DNA of 64,000 nucleotides from Polydactylus sextarius (lineage: Eukaryota; Chordata; Actinopteri; Polynemidae). The stretch lies in assembly GCA_016801845.1 (NCBI GenBank), contig CM028928.1, positions 12,990,827 to 13,054,826 on the forward strand, in the 5' to 3' direction. A program made the translations under genes and the position numbers. The notes beneath the pieces are model-generated. The model saw nothing but the letters and a program-made list of their open reading frames with translations, was not told the DNA's origin and ran no database searches. Each line of letters opens with the position of its first letter. Position 1 is the stretch's first letter. Positions 1 to 14,400 of this stretch are shown piece after piece.

Positions 1-3000
1 ACTGCGGATTAATTGCAAATTGAGGTTACAGGTTGCAAAAAAGCGCAAGAGTTTACACAAGTTGGTGGAGGGTTTCTGAGAATACTCATACATTCCCTTG
101 GGACTCATTTTGTAGAGGATGTGGAGTTCGTATTGAGGACTTAATATTCTCTTCTGAGGTACTTTCAGAGGCAGTATTCAGTATTTGTAAGGATATGGTA
201 ATTATTTTATGCAGAATGTTGTTATCAAGCCTGGATTGTTTGCATTTGATTACAAGTGGGAACATTTCAGTCTAAATGAGCAGAATGATACTAAACTTTC
301 ATTATGAAATTTGTGCATTATATTACAGTGGAATAAACATAGAAATTACTACAACAGATGCTCTTTTATTATATTCACACAAAATATGATGCTGGTAGTC
401 CTTCAAAAGCAGCGGTGTTGAGATTTTATGTATTTGCTCTCAGTCTGTGTTGATCTGCAGACATCTCCGTTATATATTATATGACTGTGATATATTAAAA
501 AAAGTTGCTCTTGTTCAGTAGTTCTTTAATGCACCTGCAATACTGGGACAAACATTTATTTTTACACAGCAAATCTACAGACAGTTTGTCATTGTGATAG
601 CTGTACCATGTGTAGCTCTTTTCCTAGGTTTGGTGCTGACTCACTGGCTGTTATTTACAGTACACACATTTGTTTGGCAATAACCATGGATTCAGCCTTT
701 TCACTCATTGCATATGATATTGCATAGTACATGTTAGCTGACCTATGTGAGTAAGTAAGTAAGTAAATTTTATTTATATAGGACTTTTCACAGATAAAAT
801 CATTAAGTGCTTTACAATGAAAGTGCCAAGTGGGGTAACAGGACAATATAAATAACAACAGCAGGATTTGGTGGCATACAGTAGTGAGGTTGTGGACATT
901 TAACCAACTGAATAATCCTCGCCTCACCTTCTCCAAGCATGTAGGAGAATCTATCGAAAAAAATAAACAAAAACATAAAAGACCCTTTCTAGAACTAGTT
1001 GATTTGTCCACTCTGGGCTCCTGTAGAAACATGGAGTTGTAATAAAACTTCTCCTAAATCCTTAACACTGGACCTTCTATTGTTAAAAGGAATTTTAAAA
1101 TGTAAAAATCATGTCATATACCTCTTCTCATTTTGAATCTGGTTGTTCATGTAGAAGCTGTAGTTCTAATAAAGGCTAGAATTTTTGGTCTGACCTTTTT
1201 ACTTTACATAGTTTAAATAAAGAAAATCATTATCTGTGTGTATAACAGAAATTACTACTTTCAAGTTGCTTTTCAAACATAATGGCGCATTCAAAAGCAG
1301 ACGAGGCAGTGAGTAATGAAGCCAGCAGGCAACGCTGATTGGCATTCCTGATAAGCATAAATGTCTTCCACTGTGAAAACTGGCCAGCGGCAGGTTGGCA
1401 GTAGCCCAAGGTGGTTTTCATATTTTGTCAGCAGGTTCACACTTCAGATTTTTGCTCATTTGTGTGCTTTGCCATTCACGTATAAGCACGCTCATTTATC
1501 AAGGCAGTCACACATAGAATTCAAATATCGTGGTGCTATAACAGTAAAGTAAAAAACACAGTGTTGTCATTGGGAATCCCTTTCAACAACCATACAGGAA
1601 TGAAGCAAAATTACTAGAAATGTAATGGAGGGGAGGGATTTTTTTTTTAATTAGAAGTGTTGAATGTTTTATGAACCTATATTTTACAGCACATCTAAGC
1701 CAATGGGAGGCAAAAAAATTTAAGACTGACACGACTATATTGGAAATTTTATTTAGCCACCAGCAGACACCATAACTCTCCCTCAGCAGCTCATGTCGCT
1801 TTTATCAGACCAGTCATCATCTGCAGCCTTGGGCATGGACAAATGACCTGGAACCGACAAGAAAAATCCCATTTCATCCAGAACTTAACACTGCAACCCC
1901 AGCTCACCTCACGGCCAACAATATAGCCTACAGAAACCACCTATTTCAATCGCTTGACTGTGTTTTATAATCACATTGTGATGTATTATGTGCAGGTCAG
2001 GGTCATTAAAGCAGTATGTCTATTCCTTTCTGTGATTATTTCTCTTTTATCTGTTTCTATTACTTTCAAACAGGACAATCTCAAGTAATCTGCTCAACGA
2101 GTCTATATGTTAAGCTTGACAGGTGCTTGCTTTTAAAGGTAAATAATGTAATGTGACAAAATATGTTAAAAAGATCATAGCCATACATTTAATAATCCAA
2201 TCTAACAGCCTGTTATCTTTTATTCTACTGTAATATGTCTGTTGAGGATTACTGTTACAGGCTTCTCAACAGGACCAAACACACTCAGAGGTACATGCAA
2301 TGCAGTGAATGAAGTGTGCAGAAGAATGCAGTTGCATCTTCAAGAAAAGGTCAACTACAAATAGGTATAAAGGACTGCAAAGACTTAAATGCATCAATTT
2401 CTCTGCAGTAGAAGGTACCTTCACTTAGAGACCAGACTCCTTTCTCCTTTAAGTAGCATTAACTACACTTTCTGAACAGTTCTGACTTTGCAATTGAGCT
2501 GTCATATTACACATGAGGCAAAAAGGATTGTGGTGTGAATTAATGAAGTCAACAGCCTCTGAGTGCTTGAGAGAGCACTGACACTTTTCCACTGAAAGTG
2601 CACAGGTTATATGATAGAGCGTCTTGGTCTGTTTACTTCACTTCTAGAAACTAGAAAATCCTCAAACTAGAAATATGCATGTGAAGATATCTAATAAGAT
2701 GGATGAAAGCTGAGTCTTATGAGCAGAAATATTTGTTTTATTTGAACAATTTCTCATTTATTTTCCAGCACAGGTTATGGAATAGAATAGCTACAGTGGA
2801 TAACCTTAAGCGAAGTATAACTGAGATGAAATACCAAGACCTCGATGTCAACATTATGTTCTGGAAGATTATCATCAGGCTTAGAGACTGATGGGTTTAA
2901 TGCAGACTTTGTTGTGTGAATTAGCTTCATTTTTCTTTTGCTGCCTACAAGGTTGCCAGGGTCATGCTTCTATTTATATTCACTTCTTCTAGCTTTGGGA

Positions 3001-3049
3001 AGGATACTTTTTCAGACCAGATTTTATTTGGCAAGCTTGAGGAAGGTTG

Positions 3050-3088
<39 letters not shown>

Positions 3089-3529
3089 GTTAGACACAAA
3101 AATAAAATATGATAAGAACAAACATAGAGGCCTCCCTGGCTTACTGGTGAAGGTTGTTGTGTTTTATGCAACCTGTAGATGTTTAGTGAGGACTAAAAAA
3201 TAATCCTAAAAATAAAAAAAAAAAATAAAGATTTTATTTACAGTTAACATTGCAAAAATAAGATCACAAGTTCAACAAAGAGCTCTTTTGTTTGCAGTTA
3301 GGTTGCTGCCCGAAATTCTGATTTCAGAGTAGGGTTACAATCCATAGAGTTATACACTGGTATTTTCACAAACACCATTATTGTGGAAAACACTCAAAGT
3401 GCATTATTTGATCAATATCTTTTTTTTTTTTTTTTTTTTTTTTTTTCTTTTAAGCTTTCAACTTATTCTGCAACCAAAGCTACAAATTCACCAAGTCTTT
3501 TTCTAAGACCTGCATGGGAGCACAGCAAT

Positions 3530-3562
<33 letters not shown>

Positions 3563-6500
3563 AAAGGAAGAAAGAAATTTGACACAGGAAGAACCTGTTG
3601 GTGCTGAAGAAGGCAACTTTACTAGTGGGTATAGTTCCAGGTACCACATGGGTCTGGGCACTGTTGCTGCCAAGAACATCTTACATTTCACATTACAGTG
3701 CAAACAAAGTTTTTTTTTTTTTTTTTTTAAAAAGTAACATTATTCCCTGAGAGCAGTTTCTATGGCAAATAACATGTTCTAAAAAATAATTCCTGAGTCC
3801 ACAAGGGATGAATTGCACAAACTCATAATGTAGCATTGGTATTCCTCCTCTCACCTTCCCCACTTCAATTGAGTGTGTCACCCTGCATCTTTGCCTCCCA
3901 CTCCCTCCTGCCTCCGTGGTTTTAGGGTTTTCCCCAGGGCAGAAGGCAATATTAATAAGACGTAGTTCTGTGGAAAGGTATAGATCAGAGCAGAAAACAG
4001 TGCCTTTGGCTAATGCACAGCAAATGGAGGCTTAAAAGGAAAGCAAAAGAGAATGAGGGAAAGAGGAGAGAGGCAGAAACCTGGAAAAAGATAGATTGGC
4101 AGGAGGACATAATACCTAGGGTACTGTAAAAGAATAGATGGCTCTTAGTCTTTGAAAGAGCTGAAAACAAAGAGTTGGATATGTGAAGGAGGGATGATAA
4201 CGTCTAAAATGATGAACTCAACAGGAGGTCTTATAGAAAGGGCAGTAATGGGAAGGATTTGAGAGCTCTGAGGTATATCTTGGGTATCTTGGAGTGTGCA
4301 GATAAAGGGGAAGATCAGCGATTCAGAGAGTAATAAAGATGAAAGGGTGCAGGTGTCAGAGTTTAAAATGAAACCACAGTATGAAAACAGAGTAATTCCT
4401 AAAGCACAATAAAGTCAATCTCTCTGACCAATGATTTATCTCCATGTTTGCTTTTCTTTTCACCCATTCAGACTCCAGCATCTGCAATTACCACTTTATA
4501 TGTATATAAAAGTAGACTGTTTATCAAGATGCTAAATGAATGGAGGATGGTGGGGAAAAAAGCAGCACTCCTTTATTTATCACCATGATTTCTATGAAGG
4601 AGTCCATTTTAATACCCTTGTTAGTATGCCAGGGGTTTTTTAAGGAGACAAAAAGCAGCCGAGCGGCGTTTGGCTATGCCAATCTAAAAATGTCTGAAAC
4701 CACTCTGCCAAGCACGTTTGGAATTAAAGACATTGTGATGGTAATTTTGTCACCTCTAATGGACAATTAGATATGCTAGCAGATAGAGAGCACTCTGAAT
4801 AACAATCTCCGGGTTCTAATTACTTCACCAAATGGTGTGGTTTTGCTAGTACGCCTATGGACCGCTAAAGCGAGTGAGACGGAGGAGCACAGACATATTG
4901 AAGGTGAAAGGGGGCAGTTGCTGTATTAAACTTATCCTTCCCTGATAAAGGCCTGACAGATGAGGAGCCACGTGAACTTTGTTCCACGTGTCCTTACTAA
5001 TGGCTCACTTCAAGGGTTCCTTCTAATGGCCTGAACTTACCATATCTGTGCTGTAAGCTTTGTAAACAGGCAGCCTGAAAGCCAGGCCTTTTCTCTGACA
5101 TTGAACAAGTCCACATTTATTAATCATAGCTGAAAGTTTTATTTTTTAGACAAATAACACTCTCATGCATTGGATGTGTGGATGTTGTGTGAAGGACTAC
5201 ATATATCCTGACAAGATGCATCATTACTAAACTTAATATGAGGAATGAACTCCTACATGAACACAGTACAGTAATACTGAAGCATAAAATACTCCCATGC
5301 ACCAACCAGAATTGAGCTGCATTTGAGTCTAAAAACAGTTTGTTTTCAGTTGTTTTCCCCATATAGCCATGACAAAGTTGATAAGCAGAGTTATACTTAC
5401 TTACTTATATCTTTTCATATTTCACATGTATTTTGGTGTAAAAATCAGTCCACTACTGAACAAGCAATACCCAGCAGCCACAAGACAACTGCTTCAGTGT
5501 AATAGAACATGGTGTTTGCGTCCGTTGAAAGTGCTTTTCTTTGGCTTCTAACTGATTTGGATTCTTATTGTAAGTGTCAAAATTATAGACAAGATTTCTA
5601 CAGAGATAGACTTTTTATAGTATATAGTAAGATCCTTGTTTAACCACATGACAGTTGTGTTGCTTCATTCAAAACTGACATTGACAAGAACGCAAATTAC
5701 ACTTCAGCTCAAGAATCTCTGGTCTTCCACTACCTCAATCACTTAGTTAGTATTATTATAGTATCATAGTATTTCTACTTAAGTAAAGGATCTCAGTAAT
5801 TCTTTCTTCTGCCACTGAAATATAGAGGCACAATGAACGCATACATTCAGAAACACTGGGAAAATTAGACCAAATTCCAAATCCAGAGTTATTACAGAGT
5901 TTTCCTTTAAGAAATAAAGGATAACTTTTTCCAAACTGTGACCTTCATTGTTGCTCACTGAGCCATGAATCTTTAATGCTACTTAAAGCTTTAAAGAGCT
6001 TTAAGTAAACTTTTACACTCCATTATAGCTATAGCCTGCAGCATAGTTGGTGGGGTTATTCTCTATCATTCAACACAGTGAATATTTTTGCAAAATTCTG
6101 CATATTTTAGTTTTAAAAACCCCACTGCATTTGCGCTGATGTGGTTAAAATGACACCCTATTATGGTTTTGACATGCTGTAACAGTTCAAGTTAGTTCGA
6201 TAAACCTGTAAATAAAAACTTAAATGACTACAATTTCAGATGAGGAGGTTTAAATCAAGTCATTTTACAGGCACTGCATAAAACACAGTTGTTGTTACTA
6301 GCCAGCCACTTTGTGATTGAGTACTGACCACTTGTTGTGACCTACTAGAGCACAGTTGCAATATTAAAATCTGATGAATGGTTGAAGCTGAAATTGTGAT
6401 CTCCACTATCAAATCCCTGCTTTTTTAATATTTGAATCCACTACTTATATTAAAGCCATGCAGTGACCTGTTGGAAATCTGTTGATAATGTTGCATGTTT

Positions 6501-7161
6501 TGGTTGCTTTCATATAATAAACCTAATTTAATACGCTTTGGTATTAATAAGGTAATAAGCAGTAGTATCTCCTTGAATAGAATTAGGTCATCAATTTGTA
6601 GAACAGCCAATAACTTCATTAACATTTAATATTTACTCTTTTATTTTTCATGTTTTGTTTGTTATGCAACATTTTTTAATTGGTGGAGCAGCAGAATAGA
6701 AGAGCAGAATATTAGCACATATCAGAGTGAATCTATTTTAGTCTTACAGTGTGGTATAAATATGCCATAAAAATAATAACATAAAGACGATTTTACTCTT
6801 GAGAGCAGATATAAAGCTTTACACAATGGTGGAGGAATATTGAAATTGTGAGACAATTTGTTGTTTCAGTGCCAACTTCTAAATTTGTTTAGTAGAAAAT
6901 AATTTCCTGCTCTCACAGCAACAGACATGCTGAGTGTCCATTGTTACAGGCTTTCTGCTCTTTTGAGTCGGCACGCCTCTCAGTTTGTCTGACCCACAGG
7001 CTGATTTTTTGTTATTTTGTATCATGTGGAGTTGTTTTTTTACTCCAAAGAGTAACATAGTGTCATTTGTTGCACATCTATGTAGTTCTAAAAATGGTTT
7101 TTAGTCACTTTTTCCAAAAAAATCTTCAAAAACTACTTTCTGTCTTTTTTCCACCCTATAG
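1..7161 (+). other. dpp6 intron (partial), no coding exon seen
   Basis: No open frame here resembles a known protein and none joins in phase to the first recognised dpp6 exon at 7162. The stretch contains homopolymer runs (T 3054-3087, T 3420-3446, A about 3534-3561), a retroelement tail at 752-840 and a motif-rich segment at about 4600-5060 described among the findings. The remainder looks like ordinary AT-rich intronic DNA. Confidence 0.7.
752..840 (-). mobile_element. 3' tail of a teleost LINE/SINE-type retroelement
   Basis: On the minus strand this reads as a tail with TGTAAAGCACTTAATG, then CTATATAAATAAAATTTAC and an ACTT microsatellite. I recognise this as the usual 3' end of common fish non-LTR elements. 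Only the tail is present, as in 5'-truncated copies. The exact family was not determined. Confidence 0.5.
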
Positions 7162-8372
7162 GTAATGAGTTGTTGTACCGCGATCGTGATGATGATGTCA
7201 TCAAGTTCAACGTTGACACCAATGAAAAAACCATCTTGGTTCCGAACAAGAAGTTTGTAAGTCTTTCTCCATCTTTTCTTCTCTTAATTTCCCACAATCA
7301 CAGGACTTAAAGAACTGACCGTGGCTGCCCGCGAATTAAATTAAAACTTTTCTTATAATGTCAGCAAATCAAAGCACCCATAATTCTTTTTTTATTACAG
7401 CTTAATCAAATGATCCATTATTACTGTGAAATGTGAACTGCATAGTTAACACTCAGGGCTTGGTAATGTGGGGAAACACTGAGATGGTGAAACGGCGTCA
7501 GCGCTGCAGCAGCAGCGGTGGCTTGGGTGACGACACACAACATTATGTCCGCCATCAAATCACCAGGCCCTGGTGCAAAGATTAATGCAGCTCCCATTTG
7601 CTTCAGGAGCCAAGCAATCTGTCAAACGCAGTCATTTAAAGAGTAGTTTAATGAAAAAAATATCACGCTTGGTTGAAGGTCTCATCTTTTTGTCTTTTTT
7701 TTTCCCTCCTCTTACATCTGCCTTTGCTTCTCAGGAAACGTACAAAGCAAGTAAATACGAGGTGTCTCCTGACATGAAGCATGTGCTGCTGGCCTACAAC
7801 GTCGCACCGGTGAGCTTCTCATTTGTTTGCTTGTTTTTTGAATTAGGAGACTGACAGCCAAATATGTCAGCTGCCTCCACTGAGGGCGGCGGCGGCAGTG
7901 GTGGTGGTGGGGGGTGATTATAGGCTCACAGTGAAACGCAAAAGCAGGGGAAGAATGAGAGGACAAAAAGGGAAGGAGGGAGGAGAAAGTAATCATGGTG
8001 GGGTGTGAAGGCCTGTCGCACACTGCTGCCTGTCAGCAATGGCGGCGGGGGCCAGCGCAGCCGAGTGGATTCGTAGTGAAGGAGGCAGAAACACAAACAA
8101 AACCCTCGGCGCTGCGCAGCCTTGCAGGGAGGGAGATGAGATCGACAGCAGGAACAGGAAGTATCAGCTGGGAATTTGTCATTTCTCCGTAGTTCCATAT
8201 AAAGTGTCCTATAACCACATCAGCTCTGCCAGCACCTTGATATGCATCAGAGCATTTCAGCTCATAATATAAGTAGATCAAATATATTGAATCATTTTTC
8301 TGGCTGATGTCTGTGTGTTTATCTCATTCTGCTTCACCACTGAGTCACTGTAGAGACTTTGTATCTGTTGTT

Positions 8373-8422
<50 letters not shown>

Positions 8423-11400
8423 CGTGTGTGTTTGGGGGGCGAAGCTGGCACGGAGATACAACCTTGTGTTATTGCTCGAGATGAATGGAAAATATTACGA
8501 CACACTAGAGATGTCTAGTGTCAGACCGCATGTGTTTGAATTTATTATTCCATCTGAATCTCCATCACCTTGATAGATGACAGCCATTCCTCCTATACGC
8601 ACAGCGTAGCCACAAAAAGTCACACACTCACAAATGCATATTCACGTGCAGCTCACCTCTAAAATATATGGTGTTTGAATACTAACACTCACCCCATCTA
8701 TCCATTTTTGAATGTGACTAATGACCTTCCTGCACTTTTCATGAGCTTTGTTTGGTAGCATGCACAAAATAAAACTTAGTAACACGCATCTGTCAGGATG
8801 CGTAAGTAAAATTTTTAAGATAATTTCAGATAAAAGATGTTTCATCCAAATCAGATCACAGTAACATACAGATCCACAGCAGATTCCACTCAAGAGTCAA
8901 CAGTCAAATATGCAGATTTTTTTAAGAAAGAGTAATGTAACACCCGTGTTCTCTCAGCGCGTTCTGGTTAAAAGACTATAACAACATTATTGTGCTGAAG
9001 CTGAAGACTTTAAGTGGTTTAACAGACACTTTTTTTCTGTTCTAATGTGTTCTAATGTGATTCCTTTATATCTACACACTTCCAGGTGTACCAGTATTCC
9101 TACACAGCCTACTACATCATCTGCAGTTTGGAGACTCCGTAAGTAGGCGGCTACACTCACTGTGCCTCATTATTTCATAACAGTAATAACTCACCTGACC
9201 TTGCTGCCCCACAACTCCATAAGAGACTCGTTCCCCACCTGTTTTCACACCCTCCACCCGGACAAAGCACAGACAGCGACTTCAGTCCCCCTCGCCAATC
9301 ACATTGTTGCAAAATCAAATAATACAGCCGCATCAAACATAACCTGACCCTTTGATAACCTTAAAAGAAGAAGCTTTCAGACACACACTCACAATAAGTT
9401 GAAAAGCTCTCTGATTAGAGAAGAGGTGCAGCGCACAGACTTGTTGAGACGCGCTACAATGCGCTGTGAAATTCTACCACTATGTCAATTGACTTGAGAA
9501 CGAGGCTTTTTGCCATGTCTGTCTCCTGTCCTTCAGATACCTAAAGAAAAGGAAAGCCATTAGTGAGGCATAGCAGTTTTTTTTTTTTTTTTTTTTTTGC
9601 TCTTTTTTGCAATTTACCTTCATGCTCTTTATTTGTATAGTGTTTTCTCAACAAAGTTACGATGTGCTTTTCAGACGGGATAAAAGCAAGCAATAAAGGC
9701 AAATGCAAATAAAGCAACATGATCATAAAACACAGCAAAATAAAAAAGTTAAAGGACTGGGAGAAGATGGTATTATAATAATGGAAATCTAAGAAGCGAG
9801 AAGAAACATTAAATATGTATAAATCTTATCTTTCTTGTTCTAAGAAGTGATATGAAAAACATTACAGATGTAGACTGTCTAATATTAGGTTATATAAGGT
9901 CATAATGGTATATTCTTATTTTCAACCAACCATATCTTATTTAATGAAAGGAAAACAATAACACACATTTACAAAATAGTTATCAGACTTAAATAATCAT
10001 TGAATAACTGGCCAAGACAAAGTGGACACCTCACCTCACCTCATTTCCCTTGAATTTACTGTCACACCAGGTCACACAGTATGACAGCTTTGTTTGTAGC
10101 TCTCTTCCTCAAGCCTTTATGTGTGCTGCCACCCAGTGGTAATGTGGCAAACAACCACCTCAGCTGATGACCTCATTCATCCTTAGTACCAGACAAAGAC
10201 ATAAAGGCAATGGCACCTCTAATTCTGCAGCCTGCACTCCACAGCACTTCTCCCAATAAGGAGAAGTGACACTGTTACAGAGCATTGGTATTTATGGATA
10301 CACTTAAAGCTTTGTTCACAGATTTGCTACACTTGTTCTTCTTTTGGTCTTTTTTTTTTTTTTTTTGCTGCTTCTGCTGCTGCTGCAGTAGTTCTGGTAG
10401 CAGACAGTCATTGTGCGTATGTGTCTGCTATCTGACATCATTGTTTCCTCTGTCTGTGTTCTCCAGGCAGACATGGAACTTGAACCCTCCAGAAGTGCGA
10501 AATGCTCAGCTGCAGTACGCAGGCTGGGGACCCCAGGGTCAGCAACTGGTAAGAACCACAAATTCACTGTCACATCCATGGTTAGATCAAAAAATAAAAC
10601 AACAACTATTGTGCATTGCATGGAAACTTGTTTCCGTAAAACATAAAAAAAAAAACAACTGAGAGTACACAGGGTCAAACCAAAGACTCAATATGGCTGA
10701 GGTAAAACTAACCAAGTGCAACGTTTTGCCATGCAGTGTCCTTCACCGCCTGTTTAAATTTTAATAGCTGGTAGAATTAATTATAGTTGAAGTTGTTTGT
10801 CTCAGCCAGGGAAAGTTAATATATGCCTCCTGATCAGGAGGAGCTGGGATGAATGATGAAAGTGGTTTGAAGGGTTTGAAGTGTTCTACATGTGTCCTTG
10901 GTTATAAACCTGCATGACTTGATGTTTTTGGCCATTTGGGGACAGTGTAACAAGTTGTAAACACCACAAAGAGAAATCGTCTTATAAAGTTGATACGGCA
11001 AACACGTTTGGAAGCTAAGGGAGAGAAGTATTCACATTCATTTGAGTTTGTTTTCAGCTCAGTTCCTGGTGAAAAATGCTAAAAATTCATATAATCATAA
11101 AAATCATAATATGACAAATTTGGTGAAACTTACTGGTTTGCCAACTGTTGGTTTGCTATGAGTGAACAGCTTTAAGGTTTTTCAGTTATGTGCAGATGCC
11201 GGTGTTGGATTTTACAGATGCCAAATCCTTTGAAGGTTGTAGCCCCTGCAGGTGCGTTCTCTAGAGGACTTCAAGGCCAAGCCGAACCTACTCCTTCTCC
11301 CTGAATAAGTCAGTCGAACCTTACAGAGAACAGAACTGATGGTGCATTCAGGTGTTAGATATTGTAGGAAATAAATAGCTGAGTAAATATGAGTGGTAAA

Positions 11401-14400
11401 AAGGGACAAGTTTGATCTTATCTGATATTACAGCAAGTAGTGGACCAAACTTGAGGTATTAAAGGATATCAAGTCACAAAAGTGGAAAAACAAGGGATTT
11501 TATGCATGATTAACATTTTTTACCTTGACCTTTTCACAGATATACTTAATGTGACTGATTTACTAGTAATTAATGACCCACCTGAATGCTGAAACCCAAT
11601 AAATGCAACACGGTCACGTTACATTTCCTGACTTAATGGGCGGACCAGGATCACCCGAATGCTCCAATACATTTATCAATTGACCAGTACACATGGTGAA
11701 TTACTCAGTTATGCAAGTGTTGCATAGGAAACACTTGAGGTTTGTTCTTCAAATTCAGGCAGAACACGGTTTCTCAGTTACATTTCGAGCCACATCCAGA
11801 CTATTATTTTAGTCATTGCGTATGAGGAAAGTTTTGAGTTCTAAAACATCTCTCACAAACTCTTTTTTTTCCCTCAGGGTATAAATCATCCCTAATGAAT
11901 CATTTCCCACTAAATAAATTTCTAGTAAAACACTGTTGTTTGAATCACAAGAAGCAATGGTCCTTTGCAACTCGTCCAAGATGAGGCATCCTCCGCCTCC
12001 ATCATCACACAGTCTAACTTGTCAGAGCTTTAATGAGCTCCAGTTTGTTGGTTTGCAGGGCAGACAGACTGTAAGTGATTACATCCTGCAGCACAATGCT
12101 ATTAATTACCTGTTATCTCGTCAGTGGATTAATTAACACAGACGGTAGATTGATATAGCCTCAAGTTTCCCACCATTATCCATGAAATGGTTTTTACTTT
12201 GAACGGGCGAAATTATGTTAGCGTGGAAACTGAACAGCAGTTGGTTTCCCTAAAGGTTCACATGTCCTCAGATGAAGAGGTGGAAGTTTGAAGAGAGAGA
12301 TGTCCATCAGCTAAAACAAGCTAAACCAAACGCAGCCTGCAAGCCTGCACTCATTTTTAGATTATCTAATATGCATAAATCAGTCCACCTGTTATCTTTT
12401 TCCAACTCCCCAATGCACTTGATTAAATCTCCTAGAGCACATACGTATTTACACTCAGACACAGCTGTCCAGCCACGTTAAGCTGTTTATACAACATGCA
12501 AGTGGCATCGTATTTTCACAAGTCATGTGTCTGCCCTAAAGATATTGTTGTTGCTCCTGTTATTGTTGTTATTGTTGTTGTGGAAATTAAATCCCCTACT
12601 GACTTAGAAGAGTTTTTTTTTTTTCCTACTCCCTGTAGGCTGCTAGTCTTCAACACGTGGTTGACACATATTTATGCATTCACAGTTTGGATGCTCAGTC
12701 CCAGGGGGTTTAGCCATTGAATTACAGCAGCATGACTTTATTTGAGAAAGACTACAAGATAAAGAGGCAAACTGAACATCAGATTTTGTCAAAATAACTT
12801 TAGAAAACATTGTATATTCTTTAAAGAACTAAAGAAGTCGTCTTAAATTGGCAATTTAGAGAGTGAATTAAGCTTGTAATAAGTATTAAATAAGCACTCC
12901 CATTTAAAAGTTTTAGCCCTAAAAGTTAGAGTTGTCCTGAAATTTAGATAGATTTAGAAACGCTCCGATACCTACACTTCCCATAATGCATGCTTTGTTA
13001 GACATTTTCTACCTGACCCACACTTGTATCTATCAGACTTGAAGTTACCTGTTCTGTAACATGGGTTTTATATTAGCCTATACAGGCCTTTAAGCTAATA
13101 AGTTCACAATGAAAAAAGTTAGCATGTTGAGGTATAAGTTTGAGCATTCTCACTATCTAAATGAACTGATGGCAGTCATTAGTTTGCTAATTTGAGCTAA
13201 ATACTTCTACTTAAACACAAAGTGTAATTGCCCTAATCAAGATACCAGGTAATTGTGGAGGTGTTTACTCAGACTTGACAGATCTGCATTTTGGGTTTGT
13301 TCAAATTACATCATCATTTCTCATGATGCTGGTGCAATTTTCTTTTGCAAACATGTTGGTTTTAGCAGGGGAAACAAACCAAACTAAAGTATTAAACTCC
13401 ATAGAGTTTGTGTAATCTGTTCCAAATTTTCTGGATAAATGCGGATCCCACATTGCTGGCAGAGTTCTACCTTCCTTGAGAGAACGGGGCCAGGTCTTCT
13501 CTCTGTGCTGTGGCCTAGATTCGCTTCTATACAGGGACTCCATCTGCCCCGAAGTGACACCAAACCACATGGGCCCGCAGTCTGTGTCTCCTCAAGAGAA
13601 ACTAATTGTGACAGAGGCTGTGTTACCTTAAAAAGGATGCAAGGTTTGGTGGAGAAACTTTTCTTTCAGGTTGTATGTAATAAATGCCACATTCATGCGA
13701 TCAAAAGATGATAAAATGCTTAATTATTTTGAATTCATATGACAAAGTAGAGGTTATATATAGTGGTTGACTCAATTCACACTGGAAAATGAAGTAAAAA
13801 AAAAAAAAAAATAACATGCAACAGGATTTGCTGCTGTACATCATCACATCATGTAGACTCAGAGTGAATAATTTTTGGAGAATTATGTGCAAACTGTTAC
13901 CATGTTTTCAGCTTGAGGCCAAGAGAATCCGTAATCCTTGAGATACTGAGCGAGCCCTTTTCTGTAATAGTCCAAGATTGATTTCAGCATGGCATTAAGG
14001 CAGTAACATTTTAAAATTCTAGCCCCAAGAGCCAACCCCGCCCCTTGCACGCTCACCGTGGGTGCTGATGATCTATTATTCTCTGTAATGAAAGAGTTGA
14101 CCTTCACTTATCTTGAAAGCCCCGCAGGCCTGTGGAGGAGAGAGTCAAAGTCAAAATCCTGTCCCAAGGTTTGCCGTCTTATCGGAAATACAAAAGACTT
14201 CTTTTTCTCCCCCCCCTTGGTACTTTTGTCAAACGCTTCGGTTTCCCTCTAATCAGAAGGTGCTATTGAAAATATGGGCACTGATCTCTAGTGGGTGACA
14301 GGTGAAAAAGCACAGTGCTGATGTGTGTTTTCAAACTCAGAGTTGATCTTGTCTGCGATGTCTGCCTCACTCAGATCCCCAACTCAGAATGAATGACAGA

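Noticed and set aside
7573..7854. 93-codon open frame that contains real coding sequence
   Set aside because: It is the dpp6 exon 7735-7809 with read-through into both introns, not a separate protein.
8278..8573. His/Thr- and Cys/Val-repeat open frames
   Set aside because: Translations of the TG microsatellite on either strand; no gene.
10285..10678. Overlapping open frames on both strands
   Set aside because: Both cover the dpp6 exon 10467-10548 plus flanking T/C-rich intron. The minus-strand frame is a shadow.
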